From an uncultured Pseudanabaenaceae cyanobacterium (GTDB taxonomy: Bacteria; Cyanobacteriota; Cyanobacteriia; Pseudanabaenales; Pseudanabaenaceae): 63,134 nt of DNA. Both the position numbers and the translations under genes were made by a program. The stretch lies in contig CALGKB010000012.1 of assembly GCA_937927915.1 (NCBI GenBank), forward strand, positions 1 through 63,134, written 5' to 3'. Positions 19,286 to 27,932 of the stretch are shown piece by piece. Numbering within the stretch: the stretch's first letter is position 1; every line of letters begins with the position of its first letter. The notes beneath the pieces were generated by a model. That model saw only the letters and a list, made by a program, of their open reading frames with translations. It did no database searches and was not told the origin of the DNA.

Positions 19286-20626
19286 CTAGTTGGGGGGTGG
19301 GATCATAAATTTGCGCTCCCGATCGGAGGCAGGCTCTATCCAACCATAGACAAAGTGGCTTAGGCACTGAATTTGGGGAGTACGCTTTTGTATCTCTGCC
19401 ATTTGCACTTCCAAAGGAGCGTGACCATTGAAAGGTTTACCCCAGATGCCCGCCAAGACAGGACAGACAAGGGTAGAGGGGGGAGATTGCTGTAATACCT
19501 GTGCCACTTCCTGGGCGACACATTTGCCGTCTAAACAGAGTCCGTAGGTCATGGGGTGGCGCTGCCAATGGGGGGGAAATCTATGCCAGGGCTGCATTCT
19601 GGTATCTAACTTGTACCCGTCGCGGCGGTTACCGCCAGGGAAAAAAACTGTTCCGATCGCTACTGCAGCAGGGATATTACGGGTAACAGCTTGGCTGAAT
19701 TCCAGCACTCCGTTGTAGGCGTGTTCTGTTACTTTCTCCCAGAAATTGAGGTCATTTCCCCCCCGATCGAGATATTCCTCCAGTTGTGCTCTCTCTTCCC
19801 CATGCCTGGTTTTTGCTAACAACGCCTGGCGGGAAGCCTGGCCGTATATCCACAGGTTTTCCACCTGGTCATTCATTCTAGGACTCGTCAAGGGATAGCG
19901 AATGTAATCAAACACCATACCGTCAGGTTTAGCTTTTAGTAGTTGCTGTACTACTTGCTGCAAGTCCGCTCTAGCCTGTGGATGATAGGGGTCAACAAAG
20001 AGATGTTCTGTCTCAGTCAAAGGCAGATAGAATGACCTACCATCTTTTCCCTCCGCAGGACTAAACTGTGCTCGACTGATACTGCTCTCTCCTCTGCCAT
20101 TACGGGCAATTACAGATAAACGATCGGTGTTCTCACCATAGCCATAGCCAAAGTTGAGAGTAAATAACCAACCATACACTTTTAAGCCTCTTTCTTTTCC
20201 CTTTTGCACTGCCATCTGCCACAGGTCGGTATCGGGAGAGAGTTTGCCCGCCTGTACGGCTTCCAGAGTGACCGATCGCCAGGGACTCTTATTCTCACTG
20301 ACGGGTAACAACACCCTGCCATCGTAAAAGACTTCCACAAAGACCTGATTGTAACCGAGGTCAACAATGCGATCGAGGACAGGTTCTAACACCCCAGGGA
20401 GAGCATCAGCGGGGTAGAGACGCAGCCAAATTCCCTGGGTTTGGGGAAAATTACTTTGGCGACACCGTTGTAAGGCTTGGGCATCCGCCTGGATACGCTT
20501 TTGGTAGGCAACAGGGTCTTGCAGACGCAGTCTTTGCTTTGCCTGACTAGCTTCTACAGTTGCTTTACAGGTAGCTGCCCCAGGTACAGAGACTAGAAAA
20601 GACAAGAGAATAACTAACCACTTCAT
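19286..20626 (-). CDS. GHL10-type (DUF187-like) family 10 glycosyl hydrolase-like protein, exported
   Basis: About 446 residues beginning MKWLVILLSFLVSVPGA, a classical signal peptide. The mature protein has the TIM-barrel landmarks of glycosyl hydrolase-like 10 proteins: GIWLRLYP, YNQVFVEVFYDGRVLLP, GLKVYGWLFTLNFGYGYG, then FVDPYHPQARADLQ and DGMVFDYIRYPL. It may act on polysaccharide or peptidoglycan in the periplasm; the substrate is unknown. Longer starts exist up to 20692, but they add a poor sequence that lies inside sufD. The chosen ATG is two bases past the sufD stop, suggesting cotranscription. Confidence 0.85.
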   Translation of the reverse strand: MKWLVILLSFLVSVPGAATCKATVEASQAKQRLRLQDPVAYQKRIQADAQALQRCRQSNFPQTQGIWLRLYPADALPGVLEPVLDRIVDLGYNQVFVEVFYDGRVLLPVSENKSPWRSVTLEAVQAGKLSPDTDLWQMAVQKGKERGLKVYGWLFTLNFGYGYGENTDRLSVIARNGRGESSISRAQFSPAEGKDGRSFYLPLTETEHLFVDPYHPQARADLQQVVQQLLKAKPDGMVFDYIRYPLTSPRMNDQVENLWIYGQASRQALLAKTRHGEERAQLEEYLDRGGNDLNFWEKVTEHAYNGVLEFSQAVTRNIPAAVAIGTVFFPGGNRRDGYKLDTRMQPWHRFPPHWQRHPMTYGLCLDGKCVAQEVAQVLQQSPPSTLVCPVLAGIWGKPFNGHAPLEVQMAEIQKRTPQIQCLSHFVYGWIEPASDRERKFMIPPPN

Positions 20627-20627
20627 C

Positions 20628-21827
20628 TCAGACATGCCGCAGTAACTCTCGCAGAGAAGCAAGAGGAATGCTATTGATGATTTCCGCCGCAAAGGCAGCA
20701 GTGAGGATAGTAGTGGCAGTGGTCTGGTCTATACCCCGACTTTGCAAATAAAACAGCTCTTCCCGATCGAGCTGACTGACGGTTGCGCCATGGGAACATT
20801 TGACATTGTCAGCAACAATTTCCAGCTGTGGTTTAGTATCAATGCGGGCGTGGGGAGAGAGTAAGAGATTGCGACTGAGTTGACTGGCATCCGTCAGTTG
20901 CCCTGCCTTTGTAACACAAATTCTACCGTTGAACACCCCGTGACTGCGCTCCCTTAAAATACATTTATGCAATTGATTACTGCGCCCCTGGGGATGACTG
21001 TGCAAAATAGTGGAATGGGTGTCTGCTAACTGTTCCCCTGCTATAGAAACTAAACCCTGCACGATCGTTGTCGTCGCTTCTCCTTGAGGTTGGATGTGTA
21101 AATTGTGGCGGGACAAGCGGGCACCCAAATCGATCGTTTGTATCTGATAAAAACTATGCTTAGCCTGTCTGACTCTAGTGGTTTTGGTGTGAAATGCCGA
21201 TCGTCCCTGCTGTTGCCACACGATATGCTGTAACTGCGCTTGTTCACCAACATAGATTTCTGTGACAGGGTTTGCCCAGTATTCCACCGCACTACCAGTG
21301 TAGATTTCTACAACCGTCAACTTGGTGTGGGGAGACAACACAATCAAACAGCGGGGATGACTGACGCAGTGATGACCAGTGTGGAGATAGTGCAGACCGA
21401 TCGTTTTGTGCTCTTCCCACTTACTAGAGGTATAGATGAGGGCAAGATCATGACAGGCTTGACTGTTTAACTGCGTGAGATAGTCCCGATCGTCTGTATA
21501 CTGTCCCAGGTGAGCAAACAAAACAGAACTACACTGGGGAATCACCCCTGCTACAGAACCAAGGACACAGAGACCGTCTTGACAGATGACCGATCGTTCC
21601 CGCTGCCACACACCGTTTTGTAGGACCAACTGATAGTCAGCCTCTGGTAAAGGGAGAGCTTCTACTACCTCTGCCGTTTCTAGTTGCTGCCAAGGGATTT
21701 CTTTAATGGGGGTGAGGTCAGTATAGCGCCAGTCCTCCTCCCGGACAGTGGGAAAATGTAACTGGGTCAGCCGCTCCGTTGCCTCTGTTCTAATGGCGTG
21801 CAGTAATCTTTCTACTTCTGCTGTCAT
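20628..21827 (-). CDS. sufD: Fe-S cluster assembly protein SufD
   Basis: About 399 residues. SufD partners SufB and SufC in the SufBC2D scaffold that builds Fe-S clusters. The C-terminal beta-helix core is recognisable ([47 protein letters not shown]) followed by the helical end [12 protein letters not shown]. The ATG at 21827 overlaps the sufC stop as ATGA with AGAAGAAG ahead of it, indicating translational coupling; a longer start at 21845 would sit deeper inside sufC. sufB and sufS are not adjacent. Confidence 0.93.
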   Translation of the reverse strand: MTAEVERLLHAIRTEATERLTQLHFPTVREEDWRYTDLTPIKEIPWQQLETAEVVEALPLPEADYQLVLQNGVWQRERSVICQDGLCVLGSVAGVIPQCSSVLFAHLGQYTDDRDYLTQLNSQACHDLALIYTSSKWEEHKTIGLHYLHTGHHCVSHPRCLIVLSPHTKLTVVEIYTGSAVEYWANPVTEIYVGEQAQLQHIVWQQQGRSAFHTKTTRVRQAKHSFYQIQTIDLGARLSRHNLHIQPQGEATTTIVQGLVSIAGEQLADTHSTILHSHPQGRSNQLHKCILRERSHGVFNGRICVTKAGQLTDASQLSRNLLLSPHARIDTKPQLEIVADNVKCSHGATVSQLDREELFYLQSRGIDQTTATTILTAAFAAEIINSIPLASLRELLRHV

Positions 21828-22594
21828 ACTTCTTCTGTTAACCAATCGTAACCCCGCGCTTCTAGTTCCAATGCCAATTCCTTCCCCCCCGTTAATACAA
21901 TGCGTCCCTCTTCCATGACGTGGACAAAGTCAGGCACAATGTAGTTTAACAACCTTTGGTAGTGGGTGATAACGATCGTGGCATTGCGTTCATTACTTAA
22001 TTGATTGACTCCTGCCGCCACAATTTTGAGGGCATCAATGTCCAAACCCGAGTCCGTTTCATCCAAAATAGCTAACTCTGGTTCCATCACCGCCATCTGC
22101 ACAATCTCATTTCTTTTTTTCTCCCCGCCGGAAAAGCCCTCATTGACACTGCGCTGTAAAAAGGCGGGATTCATTGCTACAACCTGCAGTTTTTCCGTAA
22201 TGAAATCATTAAAGTCCAGTAAATCCAACTCTGGCAAACCCCGATGCTTCCGCACAGCATTACAGGAGATACGCAAAAATTCCGAGTTAGTCACCCCTGG
22301 AATCTCTAGGGGATATTGAAAGGCGAGGAACAGCCCTTCCCGTGCTCTGATTTCTGGCTCCCACTCCAATAAGTTCTGCCCCTTGAATGTAATGCTGCCC
22401 CCTGTAACCTTGTAATCGGGATGCCCTGCTAGCACTTTGGAAAAGGTACTCTTGCCTGAGCCGTTGGGTCCCATAATGGCGTGAATTTCGCCCCGTTTTA
22501 CTTCTAGGTTGACTCCCTGCAAGATCGGCGTACCATCTACTTCTGCGGTCAGGTTTTGCACAGATAACAGGGTTTCTGCTTCAGGAATGATCAT
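21824..22594 (-). CDS. sufC: Fe-S cluster assembly ATPase SufC
   Basis: ABC-type ATPase of 256 residues that powers the SufBCD scaffold. Walker A is GPNGSGKST near residue 42, the Q-loop region is [13 protein letters not shown], the signature is [10 protein letters not shown], and Walker B with D-loop is [12 protein letters not shown]. The switch histidine is in VITHYQ. Complete. The protein starts [14 protein letters not shown]. It is the first suf gene of this run, and the gene upstream is the beta-lactamase-fold protein whose stop lies 21 bases away. Confidence 0.97.
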   Translation of the reverse strand: MIIPEAETLLSVQNLTAEVDGTPILQGVNLEVKRGEIHAIMGPNGSGKSTFSKVLAGHPDYKVTGGSITFKGQNLLEWEPEIRAREGLFLAFQYPLEIPGVTNSEFLRISCNAVRKHRGLPELDLLDFNDFITEKLQVVAMNPAFLQRSVNEGFSGGEKKRNEIVQMAVMEPELAILDETDSGLDIDALKIVAAGVNQLSNERNATIVITHYQRLLNYIVPDFVHVMEEGRIVLTGGKELALELEARGYDWLTEEV

Positions 22595-22615
22595 GTTACT
22601 TTAGTTCACTTTGCT

Positions 22616-23662
22616 TTAGTTTAACACCTCTGTAGTCAAGGAGGTAGGCGGTAGGGGTGCCTTGCCAGCCTGGAAGTAATCATAGACAATGGTGGAAATG
22701 TTGCGGATCAGTTCTTCCGCTGTGCCATCTTCGGGGGGACGTTTGACCATAACAGTTAAAAAGTAGCGCTTGCCATTGGGCGTGTCAATCATAGCAGTAT
22801 CCCCTACCAAACTAGCAATCGTGCCGGTCTTGTGCCGAATGCGCACCCCTTCCCCCAGGGGAGCAGCCAACAAAGTATTGTTCTTCGTCCGACTGAGAAT
22901 ATCCATGAACAAATCGCGACTACGCAGGGAGAGCAATTGATTTTGTTCCACCTTACTAAACAGTTCCACTAACTCCTTGGCTGTGGTTGTATTTGTACCC
23001 TGGAGGTCCGGCAGTTTATTGCGCAACCGCGTTTGCTGCATCCCCCATTTGCTAAATTGCTCGTTAATTTTCTCAATGTCCCCCAGGCGCTTGATCATCA
23101 TGTTGGTAGCAGTGTTGTCACTTTCGGTGATCATCAGGGTAGCCACTTCCAGGGCAGGTACCTTTGTCCCCACAGGGCGGTCTTGCAAAATACCCGCCTC
23201 CGGCGCCTTCACATCCTCTGTCAGTTGCAGCATTTCATCCAGGGCAATGGTCTGTTGATCCACCTGTTCCAAAAAAGCGACCAGGATGGGCATTTTAATC
23301 AAACTAGCAGCTGCGGCGGCAGTGTTGGCATTGATGTCCACATAGCTCCCCTGGTCTGGTTCGTAGAGCATGACATAGAGGGTAAGTTTGTCCGCTTCCC
23401 CCTTGGGGACTAGCCCTTGGATAGCGCGGGTGAGGGTAGTAATTTCCTGTTTGAGGGGCAGGGGGGGAAAAGAGGGTTCGGCGGGAGCTTGCACAACGGG
23501 GGGAGGTGGGGCAGGACGACGGAAGAGGGCAGAGACGGTGCCGATAATCAAACTGAGGGCGACCAGGGGAACAATAATGACAATCCCTAGGCGGGCTAAC
23601 CGCAGCCAGAGGGGCATAGGTCTTTTCTGGGCACGACTGCGACGCTGGCGCAATTTACGCAT
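22616..23662 (-). CDS. Membrane-anchored beta-lactamase-fold serine hydrolase
   Basis: A 348-residue protein with a very basic N-terminus, a membrane anchor (about 23-47), a proline-rich linker and a periplasmic class A-type domain. Active-site elements are SLIK at 120-123, SDN at 181-183 and HKTG with Lys278. The omega-loop ExxLN motif of true class A beta-lactamases was not found, so a peptidoglycan-related or regulatory role is as likely as antibiotic hydrolysis. Its start overlaps the TrmJ gene by eight bases, so it sits in the minus-strand run leading to sufCD. Confidence 0.85.
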   Translation of the reverse strand: MRKLRQRRSRAQKRPMPLWLRLARLGIVIIVPLVALSLIIGTVSALFRRPAPPPPVVQAPAEPSFPPLPLKQEITTLTRAIQGLVPKGEADKLTLYVMLYEPDQGSYVDINANTAAAAASLIKMPILVAFLEQVDQQTIALDEMLQLTEDVKAPEAGILQDRPVGTKVPALEVATLMITESDNTATNMMIKRLGDIEKINEQFSKWGMQQTRLRNKLPDLQGTNTTTAKELVELFSKVEQNQLLSLRSRDLFMDILSRTKNNTLLAAPLGEGVRIRHKTGTIASLVGDTAMIDTPNGKRYFLTVMVKRPPEDGTAEELIRNISTIVYDYFQAGKAPLPPTSLTTEVLN

Positions 23663-24365
23663 GGGTTTTACCTCCCTCTACCGCCCACTGTACTTGGCTG
23701 AGGATGCCCCTGAGCATTGTCACTTCCTCTTGGGTTAACTCCGCGCGATGCACTATTTTACGGAATTTTTGCATACGGGCAAAAGCAGTGTGGGGGTAAA
23801 GGTACCCGATTTGTAACAAAACCTGCTCTAGGTGCTTAAACAAGCCCTCGATCGCTTCTAGGGGGGCGGGCATAGTGGGGTGAGGAGGCGGGGCATCGAT
23901 TTGGGACAGTCGCCATTGGTAGCAACAGATGGCTACGGCTTGGGCGAGATTAAGGGAAGGGTAGGCTGCCACAGTGGGAATGGTGATCACCCCTTGGCAA
24001 TATTGCAATTCTGTATTGCTGAGACCGCGGTCCTCTGCCCCGAATACCAAGGCGCTTTCTTCTACCCCCTGCAACCAAGTAATCCCCTGGGGGGGACTAA
24101 CGGAACTGCGACCATTACTCAAGCGACCGCAGGTACCAAGTACGCGCTGACAACCCGTAAGAGCGGCGGGCAAGCTGGTAAAAATCTGGGCATTGGCTAA
24201 TATGTCCTGGGCGTGTACTGCCATTTGCCGGGCGGCGGTGTCCTGGGGACTACAGAGGGGATTGACCAGGTGTAACCGATGGATGCCCATATTTTTCATC
24301 ACTCTGGCGACAGCGCCCAGGTTGAGGGCACCTTGCGTTTCCACGAGGACTATGCGTAAGGACAT
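23655..24365 (-). CDS. trmJ: tRNA/rRNA 2'-O-methyltransferase, TrmJ/SpoU type
   Basis: SPOUT-superfamily methyltransferase of 236 residues. Motif 1 is ETQGALNLGAVARVMKNMG with the conserved Asn and Arg; motif 2 is ALVFGAEDRGLSN; motif 3 is YPSLNLAQAVAICCYQW. A C-terminal helical extension (about 170-236) is like that of TrmJ, which methylates ribose 32 in the tRNA anticodon loop. Substrate assignment is by family and not certain. It is divergent from rfbB with about 70 bases between starts and heads the minus-strand run. Confidence 0.88.
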   Translation of the reverse strand: MSLRIVLVETQGALNLGAVARVMKNMGIHRLHLVNPLCSPQDTAARQMAVHAQDILANAQIFTSLPAALTGCQRVLGTCGRLSNGRSSVSPPQGITWLQGVEESALVFGAEDRGLSNTELQYCQGVITIPTVAAYPSLNLAQAVAICCYQWRLSQIDAPPPHPTMPAPLEAIEGLFKHLEQVLLQIGYLYPHTAFARMQKFRKIVHRAELTQEEVTMLRGILSQVQWAVEGGKTHA

Positions 24366-24434
24366 TCTCCCCCCTGAGTAACTGATAATTGTATGCTACC
24401 TTAAGATGGCGATCGCTAAATAGATAGGAACAAA

Positions 24435-25532
24435 ATGGAAACTTGGTTAGTGACGGGGGGAGCGGGCTTTATTGGCGCTAATTTTGTGTTATTAGCTAGA
24501 CAGAAACAGTGGGCAAATATCGTCAACCTCGATAAATTAACCTACGCTGGTAACCTGCAAACTCTGCAGTCTCTAAGGCACGATCGGGGTCATCACTTTA
24601 TTCAGGGGGACATAGGCAACCGTGAGCTGGTGAAATACATCCTGGAACAATTTGCGGTGACCAAAATTATCAACTTTGCCGCCGAAAGTCATGTCGATCG
24701 TTCTATCCTTGCTCCGGACAGTTTTATTCAAACTAACATTGTGGGGACATTTCATCTCTTAGAAGTGGCAAAGAATTACTGGCAGCATCTCCCTCCCCCC
24801 GCCCAGGCAAATTTCCGCTTTCTCCACGTTTCCACTGACGAAGTCTACGGCAGTTTGAGTTTAACCGACCCTCCCTTTACAGAAACTACGCCCTATGCCC
24901 CCAACAGCCCCTACAGTGCCTCCAAAGCGGCGGCTGACCACCTGGTACGATCGTTTCACCACACCTACCAATTGCCTACCCTCACCACCAACTGTTCTAA
25001 TAACTATGGACCCTATCAATTCCCAGAAAAGTTAATTCCCCTTACTATTCTCAACGCCTACGAAAATAAACCCATCCCCGTCTACGGCAAGGGGGAGAAC
25101 ATCCGCGATTGGCTCTATGTCACCGACCACTGTACTGCCCTCTATCAAGTTCTAACCCAGGGCACACCAGGGGAAACCTACAACATCGGCGGTGAAAGTG
25201 AAAAACCAAACCTAGAAGTAGTCACCACCATCTGCAGCATTTTAGATGAAATTGCCCCCCAAGCCACACCCCGCCAATCCCTGATTACGTTTGTCAAAGA
25301 CCGCCCTGGTCACGACCTGCGCTATGCCATTAACTGTAACAAAATCAAAACCCAACTGGGTTGGCAACCCCAAGAAAATTTCACCAGCGGTATCAGAAAA
25401 ACGATCGAGTGGTATCTGCACAACTTAGACTGGGTAAATAGTGTACGATCGGGTGCCTACCGCCAGTGGCTGCAGCAAAACTATGGCGATCGCGGTGCTA
25501 GTGAGCCTCGCCCAACACAGAAGCATTTGTAA
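24435..25532 (+). CDS. rfbB: dTDP-glucose 4,6-dehydratase
   Basis: Short-chain dehydrogenase/reductase of 365 residues for nucleotide-sugar synthesis toward dTDP-rhamnose and surface polysaccharides. The NAD-binding GGAGFIG is near residue 8, NFAAESHVDRS and STDEVYG follow, and the catalytic YxxxK is Tyr160/Lys164 (YSASKAA). NNYGPYQFPEKLIPL and VYGKGENIRDWLYV complete the match. No other rfb genes are adjacent. TAGGAA lies ahead of the ATG. Confidence 0.95.
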   Translation: METWLVTGGAGFIGANFVLLARQKQWANIVNLDKLTYAGNLQTLQSLRHDRGHHFIQGDIGNRELVKYILEQFAVTKIINFAAESHVDRSILAPDSFIQTNIVGTFHLLEVAKNYWQHLPPPAQANFRFLHVSTDEVYGSLSLTDPPFTETTPYAPNSPYSASKAAADHLVRSFHHTYQLPTLTTNCSNNYGPYQFPEKLIPLTILNAYENKPIPVYGKGENIRDWLYVTDHCTALYQVLTQGTPGETYNIGGESEKPNLEVVTTICSILDEIAPQATPRQSLITFVKDRPGHDLRYAINCNKIKTQLGWQPQENFTSGIRKTIEWYLHNLDWVNSVRSGAYRQWLQQNYGDRGASEPRPTQKHL

Positions 25533-25608
25533 AAAATTTCTGAGCCAGGGATACAAGCCCAGTAAAAGAGATTAAATTTGAGGAAGTAACTGGGAAGGCA
25601 GAGGAATT

Positions 25609-26223
25609 ATGCTGCAACCACCTGTACAAGATTTTATTCCCCCTGGGCATCTCAACATTATGGGACTGGTGCACGAGTCTGCTGTAAACGGACCAGGGCG
25701 ACGGGCAGTAGTGTGGGTACAGGGCTGTCAACGGGAATGCGGGGGGTGTTTTAATCCCCAATCCTGGGACTTTGTCCCCAATCAAATTGTGGCGGTAGAG
25801 TCACTGGCGGCGGCAATTTTGGCAAATCCCCGCAATGAGGGGGTGACTTTTTCTGGAGGAGAACCCTTTTGGCAGGCAAAGGCACTGGCAGAGTTGGCAA
25901 GGTTATTGAAAGCAAAGGGCTTGAATGTGATGTCCTTTACGGGCTTTACCCTGGCAGAACTGCGTTCCCCTGCTGCCCCTCCCCACAGCCAAGAGCTACT
26001 GGCAGAGCTAGATATATTGATTGACGGTCCCTACGTGCAGTCCCTGGCAATTAACTCCCCTGACTCCCTCGTCTCTTCCCGCAACCAGAGAGTTCATGTC
26101 TTTAACCCTGCCTTCTCCAATCGTTTGGATTGGGCTTCTGACCAGGCAGAAATCCATATCCTCAAAGATGGTACCCGTATTGTCACAGGTTTTCTCGGCA
26201 CCCTCAATTTATCCCCCAACTAA
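25609..26223 (+). CDS. Radical SAM protein, NrdG-like activase
   Basis: A 204-residue protein with the cluster motif CQRECGGC (Cys-x3-Cys-x2-Cys) in GPGRRAVVWVQGCQRECG, and a GGEP-like GEPFW segment (VTFSGGEPFWQ). This is the small 4Fe-4S activating-enzyme type that, in NrdG, installs a glycyl radical on anaerobic ribonucleotide reductase. No nrdD gene is present in the window, so the partner is unknown and the NrdG label is by family only. The start has GAGGAATT ahead of it. It follows rfbB by 76 bases on the same strand. Confidence 0.85.
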   Translation: MLQPPVQDFIPPGHLNIMGLVHESAVNGPGRRAVVWVQGCQRECGGCFNPQSWDFVPNQIVAVESLAAAILANPRNEGVTFSGGEPFWQAKALAELARLLKAKGLNVMSFTGFTLAELRSPAAPPHSQELLAELDILIDGPYVQSLAINSPDSLVSSRNQRVHVFNPAFSNRLDWASDQAEIHILKDGTRIVTGFLGTLNLSPN

Positions 26224-26250
26224 AATACCCCCCGCGCAGTTACGGAGGGC
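26223..26250 (-). terminator. Possible terminator after the 50-residue gene
   Basis: On the minus strand, CCCTCCG and CGGGGGG can pair around TAACTGCG and are followed by TATTTT. The element lies about 25 bases past the stop of the small minus-strand gene and also ends at the stop of the NrdG-like gene on the other strand. Confidence 0.35.
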
Positions 26251-26272
26251 ATTCGGGGCAATGACTCATAGC

Positions 26273-26425
26273 CTAGTTGATGTAGGGTTTCCAGGTGTGG
26301 TCCGCAGCTTCCTTGACAGTTAAGCCTACCTTGGCAGCAATACGACCCAGTGCCTTCTCTTGGCGTTGTTGGTCTTGTACGCGGTTGTTAATCGTAGCTT
26401 GACGGAGTTGTTCTTTGATGTTCAT
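26273..26425 (-). CDS. 50-residue protein of unknown function
   Basis: A complete short gene: ATG at 26425, AAGG seven bases upstream, 50 codons and a TAG. The protein starts MNIKEQLRQATINNRVQDQQ and ends KEAADHTWKPYIN. It is strongly helical and charged, and GRIAAKVGLTVKEAADHTWK has a helix-turn-helix-like or small-domain look. Minus-strand TACAATATAAT about 30 bases upstream could be its -10 region, so it probably has its own transcript. I do not recognise the family. Confidence 0.6.
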   Translation of the reverse strand: MNIKEQLRQATINNRVQDQQRQEKALGRIAAKVGLTVKEAADHTWKPYIN

Positions 26426-26516
26426 AACCTTGTCCTTTTCCTTCTCGGCAATTATATTGTACAGGAAATTCTGTAGCTTATGCTACCAAAATCCCAAATT
26501 TTACAAAAATACATCT

Positions 26517-27110
26517 TTAGGTGGGGTGGTAGGTGGTGAGCCATTGCCAGAAGGTGCGCCAGAGTTTGATCAACCAGGCTTCTAGGCGGGCGACCAGGCG
26601 ATCGAGCCAGAGGAGGAAATTGACTAGGGGGCTATAGGCGTAGCCAAGGGAGGTGGCGGGGGTATCGATCCAGGCTTGCAGGGGAGGGTCTAGTTTAACT
26701 TCGGTGACTTCTAGGGGCAGTTGGGGCGGTGGCAGGGGGGGCCAAGGTTCTGTGTCCTGTTCGTATGCCTGTTGGGTAGGGGACAGTTGGGGGCGGCGGA
26801 GGAAATAATCCATCGCTTCTTCTAGGAGGGTACGCCAGCGGTGGGACACGATCGCGCGGGGACGGGGAGACAGAGAACTAGGAGTAGGAGGGGGAGCAGC
26901 CAAATCCCCAGAGGGGCGGGGTTGGAGGGGAGCAGCAGCTTTGCCCTGGAGCAGGCGGGGGAAAGTCTCTCGGCAGAACTGAACAACAGCTTGTACAGCC
27001 GGGGGAGTTTGGGCTAACCAGCGGTGGAGGGCATAGCGCAATTTTCTGCCCCATTGGAAAGGGGGGGAGTAATAAATCCATCGAAAAAGTCGGCTCTGGA
27101 AGGGAGGCAT
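26517..27110 (-). CDS. Proline-rich hypothetical protein
   Basis: A 197-residue protein with aromatic/basic ends and a proline-rich centre (PPLPPPQLPLEV and similar). The C-terminal third (LGYAYSPLVNFLLWLDRLVARLEAWLIKLWRTFWQWL) reads as one or two amphipathic, tryptophan-rich helices that may lie on a membrane. I recall similar unnamed cyanobacterial proteins ending this way but no function. Its start overlaps the upstream part of the divergent ycf36 frame, so the two genes share a very short control region. The ATG start is inferred from frame length only. Confidence 0.55.
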   Translation of the reverse strand: MPPFQSRLFRWIYYSPPFQWGRKLRYALHRWLAQTPPAVQAVVQFCRETFPRLLQGKAAAPLQPRPSGDLAAPPPTPSSLSPRPRAIVSHRWRTLLEEAMDYFLRRPQLSPTQQAYEQDTEPWPPLPPPQLPLEVTEVKLDPPLQAWIDTPATSLGYAYSPLVNFLLWLDRLVARLEAWLIKLWRTFWQWLTTYHPT

Positions 27111-27162
27111 GGCGGTCGTGCTATCATCAGCTAATAGAAGCTATTGTGCCATGTCAGGCATT

Positions 27163-27642
27163 ATGACGAATCCCGTTCCCCCTGAACAACAACCCCTCAA
27201 TGAGTTTACGGCACTCAGCGAATCCTCTTTTTTTGCCTGGGGTAAGGCGGAGGGCTGGCAATTTTGGCGGGTAGTGCTCTGTATTTGGTTGGGCTGGTCT
27301 GTGGTGGCAATTCCCCTGGCGATGGCGAGTTTTGATCCCCATAAGCAATTAGCCAAGTTTCTCAGTGCGACGGGGGCAGGGGCATCCATCGGTCTTGCCT
27401 TTATTTTGCTGCGTCTGTTCCTGGGCTGGAGCTATGTCTACCACCGCCTCAACAGCGACACCATTTTGTACGAAGAGACAGGCTGGTATGACGGGCAAAC
27501 CTGGCAAAAGTCCGAGCTAGAATTAGCACAACATCGCCTCATTGCCAATTACCAAGTGCTGCCCATTTTAAGGAGGATTCGATCGGTGGGGTTAGTAGTG
27601 GCGGTGGTGTTGGGGGCAAGTTTGGCAGGGGCGATTTTTTAG
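27163..27642 (+). CDS. ycf36: Ycf36/CGLD27 (DUF1230) membrane protein
   Basis: About 159 residues with two N-terminal membrane helices (VVLCIWLGWSVVAIPLAMA and ASIGLAFILLRLFLGWSYV), the hallmark YEETGWYDGQTWQKS and a last helix (VGLVVAVVLGASLAGAIF). This is the DUF1230 family found in cyanobacteria and plastids; a role in iron or photosynthesis-related homeostasis has been proposed for the plant and algal protein. The open frame extends to 27109, but family members begin near NPVPPEQQPLNE, so the ATG at 27163 with AGG five bases ahead is preferred (27151 is possible). Confidence 0.85.
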   Translation: MTNPVPPEQQPLNEFTALSESSFFAWGKAEGWQFWRVVLCIWLGWSVVAIPLAMASFDPHKQLAKFLSATGAGASIGLAFILLRLFLGWSYVYHRLNSDTILYEETGWYDGQTWQKSELELAQHRLIANYQVLPILRRIRSVGLVVAVVLGASLAGAIF

Positions 27643-27716
27643 GAATGCTTGCCTTAACGGGGGGAACGCGCTAAATTCTACGGCAGACCATCTTATATGA
27701 CTTGAGGGAGGAGGGT

Positions 27717-27932
27717 GTGAGTTCCCGATCGTTAAAAATAGACACCTCGATACTCCATGCGGCGAAGCAGACCTACCGTTCCTACATGGATGCCTACGAT
27801 GACCAGCTGCCGCGTCCCCTGGGGATTGCTGTCAATCGCAATGACCTCACGGGCAAATTGGTGTTCCGCAAGCCCATTCTCCTGCCCCAGGAAAGTTTTG
27901 TGCCCATTGAGATAGTGGAGTCCCACCGCTAA
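27717..27932 (+). CDS. 71-residue protein of unknown function
   Basis: The GTG at 27717 is preceded at ideal distance by a very strong ribosome binding site (GGAGGAGGG, 27707-27715), which decides the start over an in-frame TTG at 27702. The protein starts MSSRSLKIDTSILHAAKQ, is soluble, and ends PQESFVPIEIVESHR. It has no motif I recognise. Its last four bases overlap the convergent DivIVA-like gene. Confidence 0.6.
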   Translation: MSSRSLKIDTSILHAAKQTYRSYMDAYDDQLPRPLGIAVNRNDLTGKLVFRKPILLPQESFVPIEIVESHR

